Shown: positions 20,794 to 30,916 of the stretch, piece after piece
Layout: every line of letters begins with the position of its first letter
Position numbering within the stretch: the first letter of the stretch is position 1
Source of the DNA: Haberlea rhodopensis
Lineage: Eukaryota > Streptophyta > Magnoliopsida > Lamiales > Gesneriaceae
Length of the DNA stretch: 64,000 nucleotides
Direction of reading: 5' to 3'
NCBI GenBank assembly: GCA_907163345.1
Contig: CAJQUN010000495.1
Coordinates: 336,444 to 400,443, forward strand
Made by a program: the position numbers and the translations under genes
The notes under the pieces: model-generated
The model's input: only the letters and a program-made list of their open reading frames with translations
Told to the model about the DNA's origin: nothing
Database searches by the model: none

Positions 20794-21180
20794 CGATGTT
20801 ATTTGTGGTAAGATGCCACGGGGTAAGATGCCCCACATGGTAAGAGGCCATGCGATATTATTTGTGGTAAGATGCCACGGGGTAAGATGCCCCACATGGT
20901 AAGAGGCCATGCGATATTATTTGTGGTAAGATGCCACGGGGTAAGATGCCCCACATGGTAAGAGGCCATGCGATGTTATTCGTGGTAAGATGCCACGCAA
21001 TGTTTATGATATGGTAAGACGCCATATGATTGGGTAAGACGCCCACATGGTAAGATGCCACGCAATGTTTATGATATGGTAAGACGCCATATGATTGGGT
21101 AAGACGCCCACGTGGTAAGATGCCACGCAATGATTATGATATGGTAAGATGCCATACAATGGGGTAAGACGCCCCAATAT
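20794..21180 (+). repeat. TAAGANG micro-hairpin array, TekB 5' LTR
   Basis: About 16 hairpins with invariant core GG-TAAGA(T/G/C)G-CC. Three 59-bp units are followed by a variant series. Stems include GTGG/CCAC, GGGG/CCCC, CATGG/CCATG, CGTGG/CCACG, ATATGG/CCATAT, TATGG/CCATA, TGGG/CCCA and TGGGG/CCCCA. The outer bases change on both sides together. Confidence 0.93.
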
Positions 21181-21608
21181 ATGAATAAGAGTCAGGGATA
21201 ACCAAGGAGGTCGGAGGACGACCAATAACTTTTACTTAACTAAGATGTTACGCATTATTGTATGCTTTTATATAATGTTAAGTAAATATATGAATGCTCA
21301 TGATGTGTTATCCCTGTAGGTACACTTTTGGACCAAGGGCCTAGGGTCGGGTTGAGGAAGTGAGCTAAAGGGAGCATGATGAACGTAGGATGCAGGATTT
21401 TTGATAGTCTCTACTCTAGGAGTAGTGTAAATCTATAGCTTTAACATTCTTTATTGGGAATGTAATTAAATAGCTTTGAAAACTTTATTTTTTGGCCTGT
21501 AATCTCCCTAGCTCAAACTACAACCGGAACCTTTAAGAGGTTTTAAATGCATGTTCTGTCCCATTTATGTGTACTAAATGATATTAAGGTAGGAAGACCC
21601 TACATTAG

Positions 21609-21620
21609 TGGTATCAGAGC
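21609..21620 (+). other. primer-binding site, initiator tRNA-Met (TekB)
   Basis: TGGTATCAGAGC, 4 bases after the LTR end. Confidence 0.93.
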
Positions 21621-21789
21621 AGTGGTTAGATAACCCGGGATGAGTGAAGGGTAGCCTTAGCAATAAGTTAGCTAGGTGCTTACTTTCGAACATGTTTTGT
21701 GCATAAGTTGCATATGAAGTATATGATGTTATGCTAACATGTTTTGTTTATCTAACGAAGTATTATACGAACTGCTTTTGGATCTTGTT

Positions 21790-21809
21790 GTTAATCCTTG
21801 TGTTGCAGT
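21790..21809 (+). promoter_or_regulatory. acceptor-like site before TekB gag
   Basis: GTTAATCCTTGTGTTGCAG, AG at 21807-21808, two bases before the ATG at 21810. Conserved with TekA. With the donor at 20622 it would define a 1187-nt leader intron. Confidence 0.5.
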
Positions 21810-24800
21810 ATGGCAGCAAATGTGGAGGTAGGTGACGCAGTGAGCGTCAATGCAAGTGCAGGGCGTACGAATCCCCTACCCCCGCCAGCTTTTGATGATG
21901 AACCGGCCGAACAACGGTTATTGCCAGGGGAGCTAAGCTTAACTCAGTTTCTTGCTTATCGACCCCCAACCTTTGAAGGAACCGAAACTGGGGAACGAGC
22001 TGAGGAATGGTTGGAAAGAATAGAGCAGATCTTTGTGGCAGCCCCATGTGCGAAGACAGCGTGGATACGGTTAGCGGAGTTCCAATTGGCCAAGAAGGCG
22101 TTAATGTGGTGGAAGACCACTGTGGTAGAGCAAGAGGCTCAAGGTCATGAAGTGAACTGGAAAATGTTTCGAACTCGCTTCCTGAACCGTTATTTCTCGG
22201 CTGCAGCACGACAGGCTAAGGAAGATGAATTCACTCACCTCAAGCAAGGTAATATGTCGGTATCGGATTATGCTCTTCAGTTTTGCTCCTTGCTCCGATA
22301 TGTACCTCACATTGCCACAAGCACTCAAGCGAAGATGAGGAATTTCATGAAGGGTCTGAGGCCGGAGCTATACGATAGGGTGATCACTTATGGCCCTACT
22401 TGTTTTAATGATGCACTCTCAAGGGCTGAGCTAGCCGAACTAGGAGTGGGTGCATACCCTGATGTTGTACCACCGTCGGCACCCTCTCAGAAATCCACTC
22501 CGGATAATTTGAAGCCGAGGAATGATCAGTTCAAGTCAAGGGGGAACTCCTCAGCGTCAAGGTTTAGTGGTAAGAAGTCCGACAATAGGTGGAAAGGAAA
22601 CCGAAGAGGTGATGCCCCATCTGGAAGGGGGCAGTCTCAGGGAGACAGATCCGGGAGGATCCAATGCACTCTTTGTGGGCAACCACATTTGGCAAAAGAC
22701 TGTATAGGGTGCTATGTTTGTGGCGACAAGGGCCACTTTGCTAGACAGTGTCCCAACCGGGGAAGTCAACAGGGTTCTGCGGGGAGGCCTGCAGATAGGA
22801 CAGCGCAGCACCGACCACCATTTGTGCCGCGTCAGCATGGAGGTCAGCCCATGGGGCCACCTCAAGGACAAGTCTATGCACTGACAAGGGAGCAGGCTTC
22901 AGCGGCTCCGGAGGAGGTTATAGCGGGTACGTGTCTTTTATTTACGCACCCTGCTTTTATATTGATCGACACAGGTGCGTCACACTCTTTTGTGTCGACA
23001 AGTTTTGTGAAAAGGCACCACTTATGCACTTCTCCGTCGCCCACGCCTCTTATAGTCTCGACCCCCGCTGGAAGAAGTATGATTACTGATCGGATCGTCT
23101 ACAATGGCCTCATTTATTTTGAGGATAAGGAACTAAGGTCAGATTTGATTGTTCTAGGAATGTCAGATTTTGATTGCATTCTGGGCATTGATGTTCTGAA
23201 CAGGTATCAGGCAGTTGTGAACTGCAGACAGAGAACTGTACGGTTTAAATCCGATATGGGAATTCCATGGACGTTCTATGGGGACGGTTCTCGCTCAAAG
23301 ATTCCATTGATATCTGCAGTCAAGATGGCGCAGTTGTTGGAACGAGGTCATTCAGGATATCTCATTTATGCCGTCGATGTTACGGAAAAGAAAGGAGAAG
23401 TGAAAGTTGAGGATGTGTCCGTAGTGGCGGAGTTCCCTGATGTCTTTCCGGAGGAGATTCCCGGATTCCCACCGACGAGAGAGGTCGAGTTTGGGATTGA
23501 GTTATTACCAGGGACGTCGGCCATTTCTCGTGCCCCTTATAGGATGGCACCAGCGGAACTAAGGGAATTAAAGATTCAGTTGCAAGAACTCCTTGATAAG
23601 GGCTATATACGCCCTAGCGTATCGCCCTGGGGAGCACCAGTTTTATTTGTGAAGAAGAAAGATGGTTCGATGCGTTTGTGCATCGATTACAGACAGCTGA
23701 ACAAAGCTACGGTGAAGAATAAGTACCCACTCCCGAGGATCGATGATTTGTTTGATCAGTTGCAGGGTACGAGGCTCTACAGTAAGATCGATCTGAGGTC
23801 GGGGTACCATCAGATTCGAGTAAGAGGAGAGGATGTCCAGAAGACAGCCTTCAGGACTAGGTATGGGCATTATGAATTCCTAGTCATGCCTTTTGGGGTG
23901 ACAAATGCCCCGGCTGTTTTCATGAGTTTGATGAACAAGGTGTTCCAGCCATATTTGGACCAATTCGTCATAGTTTTCATTGACGACATACTCATCTACT
24001 CTAGGACTGAAGAAGATCATGTACGGCACTTGAGGACAGTACTTCAGATCCTTAGGGATCATCAGTTGTATGCAAAGCTGAGCAAGTGCGAATTCTGGTT
24101 AGACAGCGTGGTGTTCCTAGGCCATGTCATATCTAGCCAAGGGATATCTGTGGATCCGAGGAAGATTGAAGCTGTGATGGAGTGGGCAGCACCCACTTCT
24201 GTACCCGAAATACGGAGTTTTCTGGGCTTAGCAGGTTATTACCGACGTTTTGTCGAAGGATTTTCTAAGATCGCTAAGCCATTGACTCAGCTGACTCAGA
24301 AAGGAGTCCCATTCTTTTGGTCCGAAGCTTGTGAGGAAAGCTTCCAAGAATTGAAGCGTCGTTTGACGACAGCGCCAGTGTTGGTGATTCCGTCTGAGGA
24401 CAAGAGGTTTGCTTTGTACACGGATGCGTCACTGCAGGGTTTGGGCTGCGTATTGATGCAAGACAGACAAGTGGTAGCCTATGCTTCGAGACAGTTGAAG
24501 CCTCATGAGACCAGGTACCCAGTCCATGATCTGGAACTGGCAGCTATCATTTTCGCCTTGAAGATTTGGCGTCATTACCTTTATGGTACTACGTTTACCA
24601 TTTTTACGGACCATAAGAGCCTGAAGTTCTTGTTCACTCAGGCAGAGTTGAATATGAGGCAAAGGAGGTGGATGGACTTACTCAAGGATTATGACTGTGA
24701 AATTGAGTACCATCCTGGTAAGGCAAATTTGATAGCAGACGCCTTAAGTCGGAAGGTGAAGAGCACCGCGGAGGATGTTATGTGTTTATCAGCTTTGATG

Positions 24801-26324
24801 ATTTCTTATTGCCATCTGGGCTATGATTTCGATGTAGACATGTCGCCGGTGCGAGTGTCGACCTTATTAGCCGAGCCAGACGTATTTGAGGCAATCAGGA
24901 AAGCCCAGAGGTCGGATGATGAAGTGCAGAGATGGTCATCAATAGCACTTCGAGGCCAGCCAACAAAGTTTAGTGTGGCTGAAGATGACTCTTTAAGATT
25001 GGGCAACCGATGGGTGGTCCCAGATGCGCCAGGATTGCGTAAAGGAATTTTAGAACGGGCTCATAGTAGCCGGTTCAGTATCCACCCCGGTGGAAGAAAG
25101 ATGTATAAGGACCTAAGTGGTCAATTCTGGTGGAGACGCATGAAGCGTGATGTGATCAGCTTCGTTAAGAGATGTTTGATCTGCCAACAAGTAAAGGCAG
25201 AAAGGCAGAGGCCTGGTGGCGAGCTGAAGAGCTTGGAGGTACCTAAGTGGAAGTGGGAGCATATATCTATGGACTTCGTGACCCACTTGCCAAGGTCGGC
25301 CTCTGGATTTGATGCGATCTGGGTGATCGTGGATAGGCTGACGAAGGTAGCTCATTTCATCCCTTACAGTATGACTTTCACGTATTTAAAGATGGCCCAA
25401 TTATATGTACGGGAGGTAGTGAGGTTGCATGGGATTCCAGTCTCGATCGTGTCTGACAGAGACCCAAGGTTTACTTCTCATTTCTGGGAGGGTCTCCAGA
25501 CAGCTTTGGGCACCGAGGTGAGACTAAGTACAGCTTATCACCCTCAGACTGATGGCCAAACGGAGCGTACTATACAAACGCTCGAAGATATATTGAGGGC
25601 ATGTGTTTTGGAGTTTGATACTCCGTGGCAAGAGTCTATACCTCTGGTAGAGTTCTCCTACAATAACAGCTATCAGGCGAGCATTCAAATGGCCCCTTTT
25701 GAAGCTCTTTACGGACGACGATGTAGATCACCGCTGTATTGGGAGGACTTGACGAGTAAAGCGGTCGGAGGACCGGATATGATTAAGGATATGGAGGAAA
25801 AGATTAAGATGATACGCTTAAAGATGAAAGCGGCCCAAGATAGGCAAGCAGCCTATGCAAATAAGCGGCGACGGCCGCTAGAATTTCAAGTGGGAGACAA
25901 GGTTTTCTTGAAAATCTCACCCTTCAGGGGTGTTGTTCGTTTTGGTATGCGGGGGAAGTTATCCCCGAGGTATGTTGGACCGTATGAGGTGTTACAGCGT
26001 ATCGGCATTTTGGCTTACCGATTGGCTCTACCGCCGTCTTTATCTGGGATTCATGATGTCTTCCATGTTTCTATGTTGAGAAAGTATGAGCCAGATCCGT
26101 CTCATGTTTTACAGCCTACTGAAGTGCAGTTAGACTCAGATGTATCCTACGTTGAACGACCGGTCAGAATTCTGGATCGTGAGGATCGCAGACTACGAAG
26201 TAAAGTTATACCAATGGTCAAAGTTCAGTGGGATCGTCGGGGTGTCGAGGAGGCTACGTGGGAGACGGAGCGGCATATGATGCAGCATTACCCCGAACTA
26301 TTTTCTGGTATGATTTATGTTTAG
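21810..26324 (+). CDS. TekB gag-pol polyprotein with chromodomain
   Basis: 1504 aa in one frame, start at the MAAN ATG (as in TekA). Order by residue: gag capsid region about 55-200; two zinc knuckles at 286-298 (C-x2-C-x3-H-x4-C) and 301-314 (C-x2-C-x4-H-x4-C); protease with DTG at 387-389; RT about 590-770 with LCIDYRQLN and the FIDD active site at 723-726; RNase H with acidic residues D872, E909, D934 and D977; integrase with H1085, H1092, C1122, C1125, then catalytic D1155, D1216 and E1252, exactly 35 residues between the last two; GPYEVL module near 1390; C-terminal chromodomain-like stretch about 1445-1498 (VERPVRILDREDRRLR, EEATWETE). Order and chromodomain place it in the Tekay/Del group. 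Proteolytic processing and VLP assembly are expected from the family. No stop or frameshift was seen. Confidence 0.97.
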   Translation: MAANVEVGDAVSVNASAGRTNPLPPPAFDDEPAEQRLLPGELSLTQFLAYRPPTFEGTETGERAEEWLERIEQIFVAAPCAKTAWIRLAEFQLAKKALMWWKTTVVEQEAQGHEVNWKMFRTRFLNRYFSAAARQAKEDEFTHLKQGNMSVSDYALQFCSLLRYVPHIATSTQAKMRNFMKGLRPELYDRVITYGPTCFNDALSRAELAELGVGAYPDVVPPSAPSQKSTPDNLKPRNDQFKSRGNSSASRFSGKKSDNRWKGNRRGDAPSGRGQSQGDRSGRIQCTLCGQPHLAKDCIGCYVCGDKGHFARQCPNRGSQQGSAGRPADRTAQHRPPFVPRQHGGQPMGPPQGQVYALTREQASAAPEEVIAGTCLLFTHPAFILIDTGASHSFVSTSFVKRHHLCTSPSPTPLIVSTPAGRSMITDRIVYNGLIYFEDKELRSDLIVLGMSDFDCILGIDVLNRYQAVVNCRQRTVRFKSDMGIPWTFYGDGSRSKIPLISAVKMAQLLERGHSGYLIYAVDVTEKKGEVKVEDVSVVAEFPDVFPEEIPGFPPTREVEFGIELLPGTSAISRAPYRMAPAELRELKIQLQELLDKGYIRPSVSPWGAPVLFVKKKDGSMRLCIDYRQLNKATVKNKYPLPRIDDLFDQLQGTRLYSKIDLRSGYHQIRVRGEDVQKTAFRTRYGHYEFLVMPFGVTNAPAVFMSLMNKVFQPYLDQFVIVFIDDILIYSRTEEDHVRHLRTVLQILRDHQLYAKLSKCEFWLDSVVFLGHVISSQGISVDPRKIEAVMEWAAPTSVPEIRSFLGLAGYYRRFVEGFSKIAKPLTQLTQKGVPFFWSEACEESFQELKRRLTTAPVLVIPSEDKRFALYTDASLQGLGCVLMQDRQVVAYASRQLKPHETRYPVHDLELAAIIFALKIWRHYLYGTTFTIFTDHKSLKFLFTQAELNMRQRRWMDLLKDYDCEIEYHPGKANLIADALSRKVKSTAEDVMCLSALMISYCHLGYDFDVDMSPVRVSTLLAEPDVFEAIRKAQRSDDEVQRWSSIALRGQPTKFSVAEDDSLRLGNRWVVPDAPGLRKGILERAHSSRFSIHPGGRKMYKDLSGQFWWRRMKRDVISFVKRCLICQQVKAERQRPGGELKSLEVPKWKWEHISMDFVTHLPRSASGFDAIWVIVDRLTKVAHFIPYSMTFTYLKMAQLYVREVVRLHGIPVSIVSDRDPRFTSHFWEGLQTALGTEVRLSTAYHPQTDGQTERTIQTLEDILRACVLEFDTPWQESIPLVEFSYNNSYQASIQMAPFEALYGRRCRSPLYWEDLTSKAVGGPDMIKDMEEKIKMIRLKMKAAQDRQAAYANKRRRPLEFQVGDKVFLKISPFRGVVRFGMRGKLSPRYVGPYEVLQRIGILAYRLALPPSLSGIHDVFHVSMLRKYEPDPSHVLQPTEVQLDSDVSYVERPVRILDREDRRLRSKVIPMVKVQWDRRGVEEATWETERHMMQHYPELFSGMIYV

Positions 26325-26382
26325 TTTCTTTTGGGTAAGTGCATGCGATTTCGAGGACGAAATCTTGTAAGTAGGGGAGTAA
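26325..26382 (+). other. TekB 3' untranslated end and polypurine tract
   Basis: GATTTCGAGGACGAAATC (26348-26365) is a partly palindromic motif; TAAGTAGGGGAGTAA (26368-26382) then precedes the LTR start TGTGATGCC. The motif recurs before the TekA and C 3' LTRs. Confidence 0.85.
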
Positions 26383-28413
26383 TGTGATGCCCCGAAATTA
26401 ATTAATGGTAACTTGGACATTAATTATGTTTATATGATGTATCATGTATTGATAGATTTATGTGTTGGGTATTAAGATGTTAACATGATTAATTGTGTTA
26501 AATTATCAATTATGAGGAAGATATGATTTTAAATGAAGTTTAGAGCATTGTTGTAAAGTGCCTTTAAAATACCAAGTTGGGTATTTTATACATCATGTTA
26601 AGTTTGGGGTACAATTTTTATTAAGTTATTACAACCCCTTTTAAATCCCCTACACATCACTTTAACCCCCCACATTACCTTTCACCTTTTAAAAATCCCC
26701 AAATCACTTCCCAACCCCAAACCCTACCCATTTTCGAAATCCACCAAAAAGGAAGAAGGAAAGTCCCACAAAAACTTTGTTTGTGTGATCTTTGCTAGGA
26801 TTTGGAGCCTACAAGAGGTATGGAACCATTCCTATAAGTTTTATGATGTTTGGTGTTGAAATGGGTTAAGTTTTTGATGTTTTATGTGGGTTTGTTTGGG
26901 TATGTGTTGTGTATGGTTGGGGTATGATTTTTGAAGTGTTTTATGTTGGTTTTGGTGGGTTATGATGTTATTGATGTTTTATGGAAGTTTGGTTTTGGGG
27001 TGGTATGTGAAGGAGCTTGAAAAATGAGCATTAATGGCGAAAATTCGATGTACAGCACTCGGCGATCGATCGCCCGTTCTTGGCGATCGATCGCGAGCGT
27101 CCAGTACCAGCCAGAAGCATTTGGCGATCGATCGCCACTTTTGGGCGATCGATCGGCGGGCCTGGCGATCGATCGCGCCAAAAGTGGCGATCGATCGCCA
27201 AGAAGGAGATTTTGGCCCCTCGTCCAGTGCGATCTCGCGATCGATCGCGCCTGGGTGGCGATCGATCGCGAGCTGAAGAAAAGTGGATTTTTGATTTTTT
27301 TGTGGGATTTTTGGATATTGGACTATGTTTAGCTTCTAATATCAATTTGTATGGTCGTGTAGAACCATCCCAGGTGCCCACAACATCCAGGAGATAAAGC
27401 TCTCCAAATTCTCCACTTTTGGGAATTAAGGTACGTAAGAGACGTACGAGCATCGGACGGTAAACCATGCCCTTACATATTATGATGATGTTTAAGATGA
27501 TGTTTACGATGATGACGTTTAAGATGATGTTATGATGATGATATCTATGATGATATTTATAATGATGATGCTCATGATGATGTTATGATGATGATGCTTA
27601 TGCGATGTTATTTGTGGTAAGATGCCACGGGGTAAGATGCCCCACATGGTAAGAGGCCATGCGATATTATTTGTGGTAAGATGCCACGGGGTAAGATGCC
27701 CCACATGGTAAGAGGCCATGCGATATTATTTGTGGTAAGATGCCACGGGGTAAGATGCCCCACATGGTAAGAGGCCATGCGATGTTATTCGTGGTAAGAT
27801 GCCACGCAATGTTTATGATATGGTAAGACGCCATATGATTGGGTAAGACGCCCACATGGTAAGATGCCACGCAATGTTTATGATATGGTAAGACGCCATA
27901 TGATTGGGTAAGACGCCCACGTGGTAAGATGCCACGCAATGATTATGATATGGTAAGATGCCATACAATGGGGTAAGACGCCCCAATATATGAATAAGAG
28001 TCAGGGATAACCAAGGAGGTCGGAGGACGACCAATAACTTTTACTTAACTAAGATGTTACGCATTATTGTATGCTTTTATATAATGTTAAGTAAATATAT
28101 GAATGCTCATGATGTGTTATCCCTGTAGGTACACTTTTGGACCAAGGGCCTAGGGTCGGGTTGAGGAAGTGAGCTAAAGGGAGCATGATGAACGTAGGAT
28201 GCAGGATTTTTGATAGTCTCTACTCTAGGAGTAGTGTAAATCTATAGCTTTAACATTCTTTATTGGGAATGTAATTAAATAGCTTTGAACACTTTATTTT
28301 TTGGCCTGTAATCTCCCTAGCTCAAACTACAACCGGAACCTTTAAGAGGTTTTAAATGCATGTTCTGTCCCATTTATGTGTACTAAATGATATTAAGGTA
28401 GGAAGACCCTACA
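26383..28413 (+). repeat. TekB 3' LTR
   Basis: Almost identical to the 5' LTR. Corresponding parts: GATCGATC cluster 27061-27272, mini-exon block 27363-27430, donor hairpin 27431-27447, hairpin array 27603-27989. Confidence 0.97.
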
Positions 28414-28418
28414 GGTAT
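28414..28418 (+). repeat. TekB target-site duplication, right
   Basis: GGTAT, pairs with 19569-19573. Confidence 0.95.
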
Positions 28419-28519
28419 CATCAATCAAAATTACATAACTCCCCCATCGTCGTGCCCAACATCCCTTGTGTCTAGGTCCGGCGACAACAAGCGTCACGGT
28501 TAGTTCCAGATTTTAAAGA
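28419..28519 (-). repeat. D 3' LTR segment between TekB and copia
   Basis: Matches 46446-46560 (CATCAATCAAAAT, ACATAACTCCCCCATCG, GTGTCTAGGTCCG) with about 35 bases fewer. Confidence 0.75.
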
Positions 28520-28526
28520 TGACAAA

Positions 28527-28644
28527 ACAGACCAGACCGACCGAGCCATGACAAAGCAGATCAGACCGATATAGTCTATCTCAAAACAGACCAGACCGAT
28601 CGAGCCATGACAAAGCACATCAGACCGATATAGTCTATCTCAAA
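28527..28644 (+). repeat. 59-bp tandem duplication in copia LTR
   Basis: Two near-identical units (28527-28585, 28586-28644), rich in CAGACC/CAGATC; degenerate CAGAC words continue to about 28745. Confidence 0.88.
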
Positions 28645-29008
28645 ATAGAACAGATCGATGTAAACCAGTCTGACCAGATCAAAGCAGATCCAGATCGAAC
28701 AACAAGATCAGACCAGACCAGCTCGATGAAGATCAGATCAGAGCAAACGAAGTTAGCAAGCTTCGTTCTTCAGTCCGAATAATCAACGGCTATTTATTGA
28801 AGCATTTAATGATGCATTTAATGCTGAAAAAGACCAAAGACTAGAGATTACCTTAAATGGTAAATAGACAAAGGAGAGTCTACCTGACAAGCGCCGAAAG
28901 AACAGACCAGAAGGGAAAGTCCCTAAAGAAGAAGACTGAAGCTTGTTCAGACATTGACCAAAGTGATGAGTTGCACAGAAAAGGAAATATTGTCGTTGGA
29001 ATAAACGA

Positions 29009-29018
29009 CTATATAAGG
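29009..29018 (+). promoter_or_regulatory. TATA-like box of copia LTR
   Basis: CTATATAAGG, inside the LTR at a suitable distance from its end. Confidence 0.55.
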
Positions 29019-29703
29019 ATGCTACTAAAATGCTCAGGATAGAGAGTTTTCCTGATCAACCAAGAGACTGAACAACACATGCTTACAAGTAAAAAACATT
29101 CATTCTTGAGCAGAACCATCGTAGAAAGAGTTTATCTTACTAATCTGCTCAAAGTTCTTAAAGCACATCTTATTGTATTATTTGATCATTTAAAGGATCG
29201 ATTGTGCGTAGATTAATTCACTCTATCTTTTGTATTTGTGCTAAAATAGAAGAGTGAGATTTGATTGTAACTGTCAGACGGATTGTGTCTGAACAGATTG
29301 AGAGACTAGGAGTTCAGTCTGGTAGTGGGGTAAATCCAGCTGAATCGGGGTTGTACAAATTGTTGTATTATTCAAAGTCTTCTAGTGAATCCTTCCTTGA
29401 TTGGAAGAAGGGAAGACGTAGATGGATTTGCCTTTGAACTTCCAGAAACATATCTTGTCTACTTACATTTCGCACTGCTTTGCATTTCATAGCCATCAAC
29501 CGTTCTTACTAGCTAAGAACATACCGTTTCCGCACTCTCATTTCAGTGGTCTGTTCTGCTTTAGTATTGATTAAGAAACAGATTTCATTCACTAACCTGA
29601 GTGAAATCAATAAGAATTAATTTTTAGAGGAGTGTTCATTCACCCCCCTCTAAACACTCCCGTCCGATCCTAACAAGTTGTAATCATTAAGATACTTGGA
29701 CTG

Positions 29704-30916
29704 ATGGCATCCTTCAACAAGATTCCCATGTTCTCAAAAGAAGATTATGATGATTGGAGAATCAGAATGCAAGCTCACCTGACAGCTCAGGATGATGACA
29801 TGTGGTACGTCATTACAGACGGACCAATGGAAATATTAAAAGTGAATCCTGCACTAGGAGGATTAAGTGGCGAACCTCAAATGATCGTGAAAGAAAGGGC
29901 TACCTGGACAAATGAAGAAAGAAAGAAAGCCAATCTAGACAATGTATCCAAGAACATTTTGTTCAAAACCTTGGACAAGAACATGTTCAGCAAGATTAAT
30001 ATGTGCTCCATTGCCAAAGAAATTTGGGAGAAGATTGTATAGCTTTGTGAAGGGAATGACCAGACAAAGGAAAACAAACTGACCATAGCTCTACAAAAAT
30101 TTGAGAGCATAAAGATGAAGCTTGGAGAAACTCTAAACGAGTTTGATGAACGAGTTACTTGCATCATCAATGAACTAAAAGGTCTGGGCAAGGACTATTC
30201 CAACAGAGAGATTGCTCTGAAGGTGATGAGAGCATTGCCAAAGGAATGGGACATCAAGACGATTGCCATGAGGGAATCTAAAGATCTGAACAAGTTCGAA
30301 CTCCATGATTTGTTCGCAGATCTTAAGGCTTACGAGTTTGAGCTGATCACCAGAGGTGAAGCAGAGCCATCCACCTCTCAGCCAAACAAGGCACTTGCGG
30401 CCATTCCAGACCAGTCCACCCCTTCAATAGACCGATCTATCGAACAGATAAGTAATGATGCTATGTCATTATTCATAAAAAATTTGGTAAATTCATGTCT
30501 AAGAATAAAAGGAAATTTAAACCTTCTCATCAGTATAAATCAAGAAAAGATGATACTGTTAAGGATCAGGCTTGCTACCAGTATGGTAAGATCGGGCATT
30601 TTATTGCAGATTGCACCAGACCGAAGAAAGATGAAAGAAAAGAAAGGCATCGTGATGACAAGAAAAAGAAGCATTACAAAGATCGAAAAAAGTCATCATG
30701 GTAAGGCTCAAAAGGTTCTGGTAGCAGAGGAAGGTAACAACAAGTGGGCTCAGACTGACTCAGAATCAGAGAGCTCAGAATGTTCATCAAGTGAATGCGA
30801 GGAGGAAATCCAATGCCTAATGGCAGGAGACGAGTCAGATAGACGAGGTATTCGACTTTGACTCAAATGAATTCACACTAGAAGAGCTCATGTCTGCACT
30901 ACAAGACATATTGTAG
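29704..30916 (+). pseudogene. copia gag, broken
   Basis: The first frame (29704-30042) begins MASFNKIPMFSKEDYDDWR, the usual copia gag start, and ends in a stop directly after EIWEKIV. The second frame resumes from about 30060 (IKMKLGETLNEFDERV, LKVMRALPKEWD), then shifts near 30490 to MSKNKRKFKPSHQYKSRK. The zinc knuckle reads CYQYGKIGHFIADC, with the second cysteine changed to tyrosine (TAT). An acidic tail (SESSECSSSECEEE) follows in another frame. At least one stop, two frameshifts and a dead zinc knuckle make it non-functional. Confidence 0.85.

Larger units (their letters stand above)
19574..21604 (+). repeat. TekB 5' LTR
   Basis: Starts TGTGATGCCCCGAAATTAAT and ends GGAAGACCCTACA. Order inside: AT-rich U3, C-rich leader (19830-19920), GATCGATC cluster, mini-exon block, donor hairpin, GATGAT-rich tract (20670-20790), hairpin array, U5. 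The probable first donor is AAGAG|GTATGG at 20009. Confidence 0.95.
19574..28413 (+). mobile_element. TekB: complete, young Tekay/Del-type chromovirus (8840 bp)
   Basis: LTRs of 2031 bp each at 19574-21604 and 26383-28413, at a constant offset of 6809. By eye they differ at two positions only (20631/27440 and 21481/28290). The element has a GGTAT duplication, an initiator tRNA-Met primer site, one uninterrupted 1504-codon gag-pol including a chromodomain, and a purine tract. Nothing essential is visibly broken, so it is a candidate autonomous element. Confidence 0.97.
28520..29675 (+). repeat. copia 5' LTR, about 1156 bp
   Basis: Probable start TGACAAAACAG. It ends with CACCCCCCTCTAAACACTCC and CCGATCCTAACA, the usual end of large plant copia LTRs. 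The following primer site is degenerate. The exact start is uncertain. Confidence 0.65.
28520..30916 (+). mobile_element. Ty1/copia fragment: LTR plus gag only
   Basis: A probable LTR is followed by a damaged gag. Pol and 3' LTR are absent. It sits inside the D LTR, whose sequence resumes at 30917. The end at 30916 shows no LTR, so the fragment is a truncated insertion or a deletion product. Confidence 0.75.

Noticed and set aside
20794..21180. CRISPR-like regular repeat array
   Set aside because: Units are contiguous, there are no unique spacers, the setting is a plant LTR, and no cas genes are present.
20710..21225. Minus-strand frames with MASYHVGHLTPWHL-type repeats
   Set aside because: They are translations of the hairpin array; the repeat is at DNA level and unit changes keep stem pairing, not protein.
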